Shown: positions 22,682-33,731 of the stretch, in pieces
Numbering within the stretch: position 1 is the first letter of the stretch
Layout of the letters: each line of letters starts with the position of its first letter
DNA from: Catonia carolina
Lineage: Eukaryota; Arthropoda; Insecta; Hemiptera; Achilidae
Length of the DNA stretch: 64,000 bases
Direction of reading: 5' to 3'
Assembly: GCA_035578175.1 (NCBI GenBank)
Contig: JAQMRL010000001.1
Coordinates: 55,141,553 to 55,205,552, forward strand
Position numbers and translations under genes: made by a program
Notes under the pieces: generated by a model
What the model was told of the DNA's origin: nothing
Database searches by the model: none
Seen by the model: only the letters and a program-made list of their open reading frames with translations

Positions 22682-22948
22682 ATGTCTAGTCTAGTAGAAG
22701 AGAAGAGTGATATCGCTAAAAGTGTTCCTAGTAGTTCTAAGAAAAAGTTGTCTGGTGATAAACAGTTACTTCCATATTTAGATTCTGATTCATCAAACGA
22801 TAAAAATATTGATATCAGTATTTTGAATAGTTTACTGTATAATTTTTTGAATTGTAAATTTTATAACATCAAAAATCTCATAACTCTAACTGCAGACCAT
22901 TCAAAAATAAAAGGCATGGCAACAAGGGATTTCGGTGATTCTATTTAA
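22682..22948 (+). pseudogene. Possible Mutator-like transposase N-terminus
   Basis: An 88-codon frame. It begins serine/lysine-rich (SSSKKKLSG), then has SILNSLLYNFLNCKFYNIKNLITL and KIKGMATRDFG. The order 'LLxxLxCxxCxxxxLxL ... KGLA' is found at the start of arthropod proteins with a Mutator-like transposase domain. If this is one, the second cysteine has become tyrosine and the frame stops before the rest. No terminal repeats were found. It could equally be a chance frame. Confidence 0.3.
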
Positions 22949-24134
22949 AAATACGTAAATAGAATCGAGATATGGACCTAAAAAAGAAATATATTCTCAC
23001 ATTTAAAATTATTAGGTCAATAACACAAGGAAAAATTTTTTGATAAAAAATTCACTAATTTGGACTACCTAAGTCCATGTCACGTCTGTTAAAAATTGAA
23101 ACGTAAAAATTTAAATTAAAAATTATAATACCTATATAATGATAGTGATGACGGTGATGATGTTGATGTGTACGATGGTGAAAATTGATGTTATTAAAAT
23201 AAAATACCTGTCAAACGATCTTTGGTCTAAGAGCGTTTAAGTCGTTTTTTTTGGTCTAAATCGTTTTTTAACCTTTTTTAACCTTTGGTCTAATTCGTTT
23301 TTTGTCCGGGGGACTAGTATCTGACAACCGTTGGGCTAAGAGTTAGCGTGATTTTCAAGGTTAAATGAATAAAAACTTTAAGAATATTTACATTTAAGTT
23401 AATGGAACCTTAACATACTTCTAAAATGTTAAGTATATTATCTATTTGACATTTTGGTAATAGCAAATCTCGAGAATATATTTTCATTTAAGAGAGTTGT
23501 CGTATAGAGAAGATACCAGGAATTTAGGGGGATAAATATATTTTTATTTTTATGATTATAAATTTATGAACTGTAAACGTAATTCTGATGTAAAAGTCAT
23601 ACAAAATTTTTGGTTAGTTTTAATTTATGCTCAATTCAGACATGACAGTTTTCATTTATTAAACCTGTGAAATTTCATATTAACGTGATTTCAGGTAGGT
23701 TTTTACGGATAATTGAATTACACAATGTAATTTTAATAAATTAACCTAACAGAGTTATATCGCATTCCATTAAAAACATCGATTCCATCTGTTTGTTGCG
23801 ATGATATAGTTACACACTTTGTTCAGCTGGCCTGGAGACTTATAATTGGATTCCACGTAGCTAAATAATCCGTTTTATTTTGCCCAGTTAATTATGATTT
23901 GTTAATTAAAATTTTAAATTAAACTCGACTGGCTGAATAAATAAAATCTGATGAGTTTTGTGATGTTATTAGTATCAGTACCACCTATATACATGTATCA
24001 AATATACCTCGTACACATGTATCAAATATCTTGCTACTTCCTTGCGCAAAACGTAGGCCTACAACATCGCTTATAAAAATATAAAATGTGTACTTTCTTT
24101 TACCTGACAATCATGATTCATATGCATTTAATAA
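22949..24134. other. No gene; small TTTGGTCTAA array
   Basis: At 23221-23303 the phrase TTGGTCTAA occurs three times (23222, 23251, 23285), each followed within a few bases by GCG or TCG and a T-run. Otherwise AT-rich without coding signal. Confidence 0.5.
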
Positions 24135-24420
24135 CCCACTGAGTTGGTCTAGTGGTAAAGTTTTTACCGTAAGTCAGCTATTTAGTAGCTGATTTTTGTA
24201 GACGAAGGTTCCTGGTTCAAATTTTTGTAAAAATTGTTACTTTTATACGGGCTTGAATACTATACAGTGGTTACCGGTGGATTTTGATGATTTGGGTTGA
24301 ATAATTATACGCTCTCAAAAATGGTCTGCCTGAGTCTCTGTACAAGACTATATCTCATTTCCACATCATACACATCATCTTCACCTCATTGAGTCATGGG
24401 GTTGCTCATGGTTCTTAAAG
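24135..24420 (+). mobile_element. tRNA-derived SINE, second family
   Basis: tRNA-like head with A-box (GTTGGTCTAGTGGTAAAG) and a B-box-like GGTTCCTGGTTCAAAT at 24207-24222. A long body with TGCCTGAGTCTCTGTACAAG and a TCATACACATCATCTTCACC tail follow. The insert between the boxes contains a hairpin (CAGCTATTTAGTAGCTG). The 3' boundary is approximate. Confidence 0.6.
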
Positions 24421-24572
24421 TGAAAGGACGTAACATTGGCAAACACATTTATTTACTAAAAAGTGTTAAAAATTATTTAAACTGTAGTATAAAGACATAA
24501 AGATCAACAATTCATAGTTTACTGTTTAAAATGTTCTAATCGAAGATGTGATTAGAACATTAAAATGTTCTA

Positions 24573-25455
24573 GTGTACAAATCGAGACATATTACGTTTA
24601 CTTTGAAGAAAGACACGTGTCCACCGATACGACTAAATGAAAGACCAGTTCCTCAGACAGATGATGTAAAATACTTGGGACTGCACTTAGATCGACGCCT
24701 TACCTGGTCCAAACATATTTGGAATACACGCAAAAGACTAGGATTGAAGCTGAGAGATTTGTATTGGATGGTGAACAAACGTTCACAGCTGTCATTAGAG
24801 AGCAAGCTTATACTGTATAAAGTCATACTGAAACCACTGTGGACTTATGGGTTACCGCTTTGGGGTTCAGCTGCAAAATCGAATCTTGCTATCATCTAAC
24901 GGTTCCAGTCCAAAGTCTTACGGATAATAACAAATGCTCCATGGTATGTGGCAAATGGTACATTGCATAAGGACTTATGTGTCAACACCGTGAAAGAGTA
25001 CATCACGCAACTAAGTTCAAAATGTCGAGAAAAATTAGCAGATCACCCGAATTCTTTGGCGCTTAATTTACTTGATAACAGCGAACACGTGACACTACCG
25101 AAACGAATAAAATTGTTTGACCTTTCGGTTAGATTTACCGACTAACCTACTTTTTTTGATCTTCTCTTCTTTCTCTACGCATCACCATCTTCTCGCCATC
25201 ATCATCATCTTCATCACTTCATCAGCTTCATCATCTTCTTCTACTATCACGGTTATTAATTTGGTTACCTTTTCTATTAATGTTATTCATCTTTTATCTT
25301 GTTAATATTTTAAAAACTTATACTTAAACTTTTTTTTCGTATCCTAAGCAATACCATTAGGTATTGTCTTCGTCATGTGAACCCGTCCATGCTATTTACT
25401 TATAGTTTTTGTTTTTTAAACTGATAGTAAATATTCTCAGTTGTTAGAAAAAAAA
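24573..25455 (+). pseudogene. Jockey-type LINE 3' fragment A
   Basis: The coding part 24573-25142 carries the Jockey thumb and C-terminal signature: HITFTLKKDTCPPI, VKYLGLHLDRRLTW, LYKVILKPLWTYGLPLWG, then a TAA at 24897 where glutamine is expected before RFQSKVLRII, NAPWYV, and HPNSLALNLLDNS. Only that one stop interrupts it. The reverse-transcriptase catalytic blocks and endonuclease are absent through 5' truncation. A 3' UTR of about 310 bp runs to an A-rich end near 25455. The same 3' end occurs inverted at 26104-26510 with high similarity. Confidence 0.85.
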
Positions 25456-25529
25456 TGTTCTATATGAGTATTTTCTCAATAAATAGTTAACTATTAGTTA
25501 TTTAACACCTAACTTGTATCTGTTTTGAA

Positions 25530-25930
25530 TTAGAATAAATTTGGCGGAAAGCTACCAAACGGAAACTAACTTACTTGGACTTAAATTACGACAACTGTAT
25601 TGGCTTGCTGGGAAATACACTGTGCAAAGTGATAATAAAACCACTTTGGAGTTATGGAATTGAGCTCTGAGGCACAGCAAGTACGTCTAATGTAGAAATA
25701 TTACAGAGACTCCAATCGAAGTTACTATGACAAATATGCTGTGCACCTTGGTATGTGACTAATGAAGTACTCCACCATGACCTGGGCATACCTACGGTGA
25801 GGGAAAAAATTAGCAGTCGGAGTAAAACATATTTAAACAAGTGAGACATTCATTCTAATCATTTGGCTATAAATCGTCTCGACGACAATATTGAAAATCA
25901 AAGACTCAAAAAGGCGAGAATATTATAGAT
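25530..25930 (+). pseudogene. Jockey-type LINE 3' fragment B
   Basis: Same region of a Jockey element as fragment A but much more decayed: LLGLKLRQLYWLAGK, then several frame changes through CCACTTTGGAGTTATGG (KPLWSYG), the RFQSK-like block and CACCTTGGTATGTGAC (APWYVT). It sits between the two oppositely oriented copies A and C. Confidence 0.7.
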
Positions 25931-26103
25931 CTACCATTCCAGTTCACCTGATCAAAAATGCTTAACCATCCTTTAACGAGTAAAAACACAAAATTATACC
26001 GAACGATCACACGGAAGCAACGCTCCTGAGTGCTGTCTTCTTCAAGATATATTCGAAAATTGCTAAAATATTTACTGAAATTTTTGTTAAACTGTTTGTA
26101 AAT

Positions 26104-26510
26104 ATTTTTTTTCTAACATCTGAGAATATTTACAATCAGTTTAAAAAAAACAAAAACTATAAGTAAATAGCATGAACGGGTTCACATGACGAAGACAATA
26201 CCCAATGAATATCATTGGTATTGCTTCGGAAACGAAAAGAAATATGTATAATTTTTAAAATATTAACAAGATAAAAGATGAATAACAACCAAATTAATAA
26301 CGGTGATAATAGAATGGGTAGAGGAAGAAGATGATATTATTAGAGATGATGTTGATGTTGATATGGACTTCAATTATTTAAAAAATGTAGGTTAGTCGGT
26401 AAATCTAAACGAAAGGTCAAGCAATTTTATTCGTTTCAGTCATGTCACGTCTTCACTATTATCAAGTAAATTAAGCGCCAAAGAATTCGGGTGATCTGCT
26501 AATTTTTCTT
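26104..26510 (-). pseudogene. Jockey-type LINE 3' fragment C
   Basis: Inverted copy of the 3' end of fragment A: last ~110 bp of coding (AGCAGATCACCCGAATTC and following) plus the 3' UTR down to the A-run at 26104. The 3' UTRs of A and C match over several hundred bases with few differences, so both come from closely related insertions. Confidence 0.8.
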
Positions 26511-26734
26511 GATATAATTCTTAACTGTTATAAAAAATAGCATATGGGCACTAACCACCAAGACATTACTCGTTAAAGAAGGACGCCACTTATTAGTAGG
26601 ACTCCCGTAGTTAATTACTACAGATAGCTTTTATATAATTTATTAAGACTATTTAATTATTAGTAATAGTAATTTTAATTAATTTTTGTGATTTAATTAA
26701 GTTTAATTAAATTTGGGCTATATTAAATTGAGTT

Positions 26735-27440
26735 AACCCAAGTCTTTGCTCCACTTCCTGCTGAGCCAACGATATGGATTGTCTGGTAAATGTGGACAAA
26801 TTAGTTCATGAGTCAATGGGTTGGAGTTGTTGTGTAATTTTAATTTACGGCTTTGATACATATCGTGTATAGTGTCATTAATAAATGAGATTTTTTTGGT
26901 CCGAGTGAAGTGTGTGATTTGACACAAAAATGGAGCGTTAACTATTGTACAAAGCAATTTTAATTAAACCCGTTGAAGTTTATTTAGGACTGATGGTTTT
27001 GATGAACCATAGATCTAACAACCGTACATTTTTATTGGATTAAGTAAGTTATACACAACCGTAATTTTGGAAGAATTTGCAATTTCGGTCGGCGTGATAA
27101 AAGGTTGTACAGCTGTTTTCGCCTATAACCTAATGCTTTACATTTAATGGTCACATGTTTATTCCACATATTATACTGTCTGTCTATATGTAGACCAAGG
27201 TACCGAATTTTGTCGGCTTGAGTTAGAAGAGAGTTATACGAGAAATCTCCCGGACAGTTTGCCGTCTCAAAGTAAAGGTAACGTGTTTTGTTTTGTCCAA
27301 ATTAATTTTGATTCATTATTCACGATTCTAATTTTAACAAATGATTTTGTAATGATTTTGCATTTTTGACCATTTTATCTGAGGAAAGTATAATTATGAC
27401 TTCGGTAGAAAAAGCAGTGAGTGTACGCGGATTAGTTAGA
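26735..27440 (-). pseudogene. Jockey-type LINE 3' fragment D
   Basis: Minus-strand remnant of a different Jockey subfamily. From 27440 down: DKTKHVTFTL-like residues, ADKIRYLGLHIDRQYNMWNKH, several shifts, IVNAPFLCQI, KLHNNSNPLTHELI and a C-terminus LPDNPYRWLSRKW. Many stops and shifts. The catalytic domain is absent. Confidence 0.75.
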
Positions 27441-30400
27441 ATATCGGCAGTGTAAAAAATGTTATAACTTAACTAGAATTAATGACGTACAGTACTTAAA
27501 AGAAAGAAAGGCTATAATAGGCGTACCCAGTGGTATTTTACGTATAATAGCAAATCTTACTACTATTAAGCCAAAAGAATTAGCCTTATATTCAAGGTTA
27601 AAGGAATTCTGAATAAACAATTATTAAGAAAAAATTTTCTCAGATTCAATATTTACAAGTGGTGATTTTATGTATTTTGGTGTGTGCATGTAAAGATGGT
27701 GTAATATTTCTAAGCTAATTTTTTTTGTTTAAACAATTAATGTTTTTTTTTTACCTATAAAATGAAACTATGTTAAGTAGTCTTCGTTCAGTTTCAGTTA
27801 TATTTCTTTAATTTATGATAATTTATTAGTCTGTGTGACAAGAAGTTGATGAAGTAAAGTCTTGTTTCTTGCGACAGAATTTTATCTCCTATTATTAGGA
27901 AACAGCAATTAATTCTTAGATAATTGTACGTCTAGAATTGAATCTTTCTCATTCTCTCTCACTTGCTTTCCCAAGCGTTTTCTTTCTCTTACGCACTTAC
28001 TACCACCCTCCATGTTTCACATATGACAGGGTTTCCTGTGGTTTCCTTTGATCAATTCATTATAAGGGAAGCCAGGCCTTCATCTCAAACCCCTTAGTAA
28101 CTATCGTTTCTCTATTACTAAGTTTATTAAAGACATTCACTACTGTAAATAAGAACTGAAATGTGCTTCTTTAGTTGACATGCAATATATAATATAGTTA
28201 GGTTATATAATATCGTTTGGGTTATACACACAGCCATCCCTTTTATTTTCTCAAAACTTTTTCAATATTTAGTACACTATTTCATGAAATTTTTATTTAT
28301 TTATTGGCCGTTGACCCCGTCTAGGGAATAAGCTGTTATATGTTATCGTTTTCTATACCTAATACATTATACCATATTATGTTAAACTACAATTTAATCT
28401 ATTTAAAATTTAATTTTGCTAATTTTTATTCTTCTAATGTATCTAAACTGGTCACTAACTTAATTTATAACGGTTATAAAATCAGACGTAAAACCAAAAA
28501 AAGGTTATAAAAAGTTAGAGCTGTTTTTACGTTATTTTAATACGGCATTAAAATATAATGTTGTTAGGTTTTGAAGCGTATGTTTAAGCTTTTCTCCGAA
28601 TTAGAATTAAAAATAAGATTTTTGTAATATGATAAAAAACATTACCCTAAAATACATAGATTGCCAAATACTGTGAAACTTTAATACTTATTTTATAAGA
28701 GATACTCTTACAAAACAATTATAGGCATAACGACGAATAAACAAAATAATTAGTTTATTTGTTAGATCATCATCGTGTAGCACTACAGACCTTGTTGTGG
28801 TTTGGATTCCTTCACAATCTACATCCAATCCCTTTTACTAGTTGCTAGCGCTGTCTACCCTCTCAACCCATCCAAGTCAAATCATTTATAACAACATTCA
28901 TCAACTGCTTTCCAGGACGACCATTCTTCATAGTTATCTTCTATATTATGATTACCATTACCTTAACCATATTCGTTGGTTCCATTCTCTCAATGTTGTT
29001 TTTTAGGTATTGTATTTATATCTTGAAAATTTTGAAGAAAAAATTCTTGACTCAAAAAATTATAAATGACATGATGGTGTAATTTAAATGATACGTTGTC
29101 ATTTTCAAGATTTTTGACTTATTGAATATTTCAAAATATACGTGTAGTATTATACATAAGTTATACTGTACAACAGCAGATTTAAATTTATTACTTTGAA
29201 TTCTTACATAATTATAAGACCCACAAAATGTAAAATAGAAATTATTACACTCGAATTAACTCTTCGCGGACTACTGATGGATATATCTGCCAAAAAATAT
29301 TTCTTGTAGGTCGGTTTGCAGATATTAATTTACAAATTAAGTCAAAAACGATTTTAACTAAAAATCGTCTTAATAGTCATAAAATTTATGTCAACATATC
29401 TAAATATTCTAGGAAATTTGCACCTGCAAAAGCTGGGTCCATAACAGCCGCCAGTGTTTCCTGTCCAACATGAGACTAGTATTACATATCAGTCTGTTTT
29501 CTCTGTTCGTTAATACTTACGTGTGTTATGTTCGTTCAATTTGACCATAATATTTCTTTGAAAAATCTTTATACTAGTAGATTTGTTTCCTTCATTTTTT
29601 CTCCAGTTCAACGTACAAATAATTATTTTTCGTTAGTTATATTCATGGATATCTGTATAAGTAACGTCACTCAGAACTAAAGACCAATATATCAGCACAC
29701 ATTATTATTGAGGAAAAGTAAAAAGGTTGAAACAATAGAAAATTAAAGACAAAAAAACGTAAATGTGGATTTTTCGCAATAGAGTGTTTTAATGAAATGT
29801 GAATTGTCCATAATAGTGTTTCTATTACATGCCCAGAAAGTTATGTAATTTACTCTGAAAAAATTGACAGAAAGTATGAATCAAAAACTGAGACGTGCGA
29901 AATTAAAATTAATTTTACGGATAGCGACTAACTCACAGAACTGTTATCGCCTACCATTCATCTTTATGAAGAGCGTGGAGTAAAAGTTGACGGTAAGGCT
30001 TCAGTTTCAAATCTTGTAGAATCCTTTGTACGTTCTTTTGTGATACGCTTAAATCAGAAGAAGCATTTCGAGTCTAATTACCAAAGCTGCCTACAAAAGC
30101 TTCAGCAAACTTCTCTGATTTCAGGTTGCATTTCGCAATGCAACTTATTGAGCCAAATGTCTGATTCATGGATCTTATTATTCTTATTCTTATTATTCAT
30201 CCATGTTACCAAGTTTTTAACGACACAACTGGAAATTTAACACTTAATTCATTAAAAACATCAAACGTGCATTTGTTAGTAGGCCTACTTCCATCACAAC
30301 GGTGCCATGTCAACTATTTGTTCATTAGTGAACATTTTTACATACTGCAAAACACTATTACGGGAAGATTAAAAACGAATAAAGCCTAACAGTTCTGTAT

Positions 30401-32776
30401 TGATGTACTGAAGAAAGGAATGGCTAACTTACTGCCACCAACTTATCAAACAATGATCCAATATCAAGAGGAAAGTGGCATAATAAACCACTCGGATTGG
30501 TTGTTGAGTAAATATGATTTTTTAATTTAATTTTGAAAATTATAATCGGAAATTCTTTTTAATACTTCAAAATATGTAACAGTATTAAACGCGTTATAAA
30601 ATTTATATTTTTGTTTTAATCATATTAGTGATAAGGCAGTTATAAAAGGAATATAGAAAACGTGTACATAAAAATAAAATGCTGAAAATGATTCACTCTT
30701 AATATTTGAACGACAGTTTGCTTTTTTAATACTTAAGGCTTAAAGCTTTTTCTCTGGTTTTAAGCGGAACAGTAATTGAATAAGAAATAAATAGAATCAA
30801 TGGAAGGAGAAATAATATGAAGGGAAATTATGAATGAATAAATTACGTTCGGTTGATGGAATTTAAAGTGAGGGAAAACTTCAACACGATTTTGGGAATT
30901 GGGTCTAAATATCTGGCGGATTTAGTGATGACAGGCATCTCATTCTGCGTCGGGTATTATCGCCCTAAATATTTGCAGACTTTGTGACTCTTTAATACAA
31001 TGGAATTTCCAGTTCCAAACTAAGCCATTTATTTGATTAAATGATAAAATTATTAATAATTCATTTTTTGGTAGGTATACCTCGACGACCCGACCAAAAA
31101 ATAAAAGTCTATTTCATAATTATTAGTTATTGTATTCAGCTTTTTGAAAGCCACATCAACAATAATGAACTTTCTCTAGAATATCAATTAAAAATTTCTC
31201 TCAGAGGATAAAACCGACTTAAGTTCACTCTTATATTAATTTACCCATCCGTTGAAGAGAAACCAAATAGCTAAATTAAAAATTTAAAGAACGTTACCTG
31301 AAAAATTGAAATAAACGGAATTTTTTAAAATCCTGTTTAATAATTCTCCTACATTTTCGAAATGCTGTTCCGTACTAGTTGCAACGGGTAAATTCACATA
31401 TTAGGGTATCTGTCATAAAATAAACCCCCCTATTTGTTACGTAGGCTATTTAAATCATGAGGCATAATCCGTGTTTGCTACATACAGTATAAGTGAAAAA
31501 AATAAATACCTAAAATTAATAATATTGTTATTAAATAGGTATGTAAAATATTATAGTTGATGTTATCAATTATCACTGAAATGTTTAAAAAGAAAACTAA
31601 AAATATCTAGCTTTTGGCTTGATCTACAATTTCAGAGACGGTCTTTGGCATAGATTGTGGAAAAAGCTTATGCTACTTCAACGGTTCAGTGCGGTTTTAG
31701 CTACATTTTTCTACGCTGTATTTACATATTTTTTAATCTTTGTACTTTTTATCAGTTCAGACCTACCGAGAATTTACCTCTAAAATCCACAAAGAACCAG
31801 CCATTAAAAATCATAAAAATTAATCATTGCCTTTTAAATTCAGTGTATTTTTATATTTTGTATTTGATACTCATATGGTACAGAGTATGATAATATTGTT
31901 TCAAATTCACTAAGTTTGGCACTCTGAACGCGCAAAAACTTTTCATAAAGATAGTCCAAATACGAAACCTGCATGAACGTAAAACGATAAAAATGCTAAT
32001 TGGAACGATTAAATGTGCATTCTATCTTCTGTGACGCTTTTCTCAATTCTTGCAGTTTTGTTTAATAAACATTCTGCTAATTTATATTTCATAGTTTCTT
32101 CAAAATATAATGTATGACAGAATCTGATTTTATTTTAAACAAATTGATTAAAGCATTATTTCACTCTCAAAAATGTTTAATAAAATAATTTGAAGTACTA
32201 TTTAAGATAACAAAGGGTATCCCTTTATTCAATTAATTTTCATGGCTTTGAACAGCTTGTCTACTAAAAAATGTTTCAAAGTTACTTTGCAGCATTCTCT
32301 TTAACCTTTTCACGAAGCTTGTTAAATAATTTTCAAAAAGCTACATCAGGCTAATGATTTTAACTTTCAAAGAGATTGTCTTTTCATCGACCGATAAGAT
32401 GGTAAAGGAACAAAAGTTTTACAGCCTTGTTATGAGAGAGAATCAATTTTTAGTTTCTCCAATCTAAATTAAAAACAAACCATATTAATATAATAATTTT
32501 TAAAAAAATACCACGTTTATGATTTTTTAACCTCATTTTGTAGATTAATACCCGCAATCTGCGTATACGTCTAATAATGAAATTAATTAAATTTCCTAGA
32601 TCTAATAAATTATGATTGTTCTAGTTTTCGTTACATTTATCTATTTTGTAATCGAAACGCCTAGTAATCATAAAAATTGCGTATTTGATCACTTTTGTAT
32701 GTCCCACTGTAAAAATTCTCTAAATAATAAAAGCAATACGTTTACTGGTGATTTGTATTACACATAAAGTCGAAAT
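27441..32776. other. Long AT-rich stretch, no certain gene
   Basis: No convincing gene. At 28283-28335 a minus-strand SINE-like 3' end is visible (GGGGTCAACGGCC then AATAAATAAATAAA). Between about 29900 and 30530 short frames contain peptide-like stretches (FVRSFVIRLNQKKHFES, DVLKKGMANLLPPTYQTMI) that may be a decayed transposon protein, but I cannot assign them. Confidence 0.45.
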
Positions 32777-33505
32777 TCACAATCTGTTGGAAACAATCAG
32801 TGAATGTGATAACACAAAATTTGGAAAAAATAACGTGATAAATAAACGTGAGTGGAGACACAGTCTAGTGACAGAACTCCGACTAGAATAGATAAGTATA
32901 GCATTAAGTGCAGCATTTAGAACACCGTAATGGATAGTCATTAAGTGGTACATTAATTGATGAGGTTCCGACTCTCGACGTTTTAGACGTCTTATTGGAT
33001 TGTTTGGGAGAGTATGCGTAGCCAGAGTTGAGATCAATGGGTTATGGTGGTTCACTAGTTTCTTCCTAAATTTTGTATAGAGTTTTAAGAAAACGTCATT
33101 TATGTAGGGTACATTTTTGCAAAACGATGGTTTTGCGCAGCAGTAAAGCTGACTGGCATAGAGCTCCACATTGGTAGAAGGTATGAGCTGTAAATAGTTA
33201 ATTTAGATGTATTGGTAACTTCGATTTGCCTGAAAGAAATCTGTACAATTGTTTGAACCTGTCCTAAAATGCCTTTCTCGTTTTATCCACGTGTGCATTC
33301 CACGTGAGCCTCTTACCTAGATACCTAGATAACGGATAGATTCAGAATTCTGAAGTTGAGAGTCATAAAGATACAAAGGAGGACAAACTCTTTTACACAA
33401 GGTAAATATAACGTGACAAATAAATAAAAAATTAACCATATATTTATAAGCCAATGTTGAAATCTTTGTGGATGTATAGAATTCAACTCTAAAAGGAAAA
33501 CAAAA
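32777..33505 (-). pseudogene. Jockey-type LINE 3' fragment E
   Basis: Minus-strand remnant. From 33505: CPPLYLYDSQLQNSESIRYLGI, a decayed middle with several shifts, then NVPYINDVFLKLY, KKLVNHHNPLISTLA and the C-terminal LPNNPIRRLKRRESEPH. It belongs with fragment D's subfamily. The fragment faces away from fragment F, with almost no gap between them. Confidence 0.78.
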
Positions 33506-33507
33506 AG

Positions 33508-33731
33508 AATCCAATACTGATATTATTGAGTGTTTTCAGGAAAAATTGCGAACTGTTCTTATTGTACCAAGGCACATACGAAACAGATATATCTATAACG
33601 ACATAAGACTTAACTCAGTGAGAGAGGAAATTACACGATTTAGTAGAACATTCGAACAAAGGCTGAACGGACATCCGCATTATTTCGCTATAAACTTACT
33701 GGACAAGTCACAATACTTTTACAATATTTAA
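33508..33731 (+). pseudogene. Jockey-type LINE 3' fragment F
   Basis: One open stretch SNTDIIECFQEKLRTVL, then NDIRLNSVREEITRFSRTFEQR and HPHYFAINLLDKS, matching the C-terminal part of Jockey proteins. It abuts fragment E head-to-head at about 33506. Confidence 0.72.

Noticed and set aside
24135..24225. Possible tRNA gene
   Set aside because: The spacing between boxes is enlarged by an extra hairpin and the sequence continues as a SINE.
32777..33731. Twin-priming 5' inversion of a single Jockey insertion
   Set aside because: The two facing fragments cover overlapping C-terminal coding regions, which a single insertion cannot supply.
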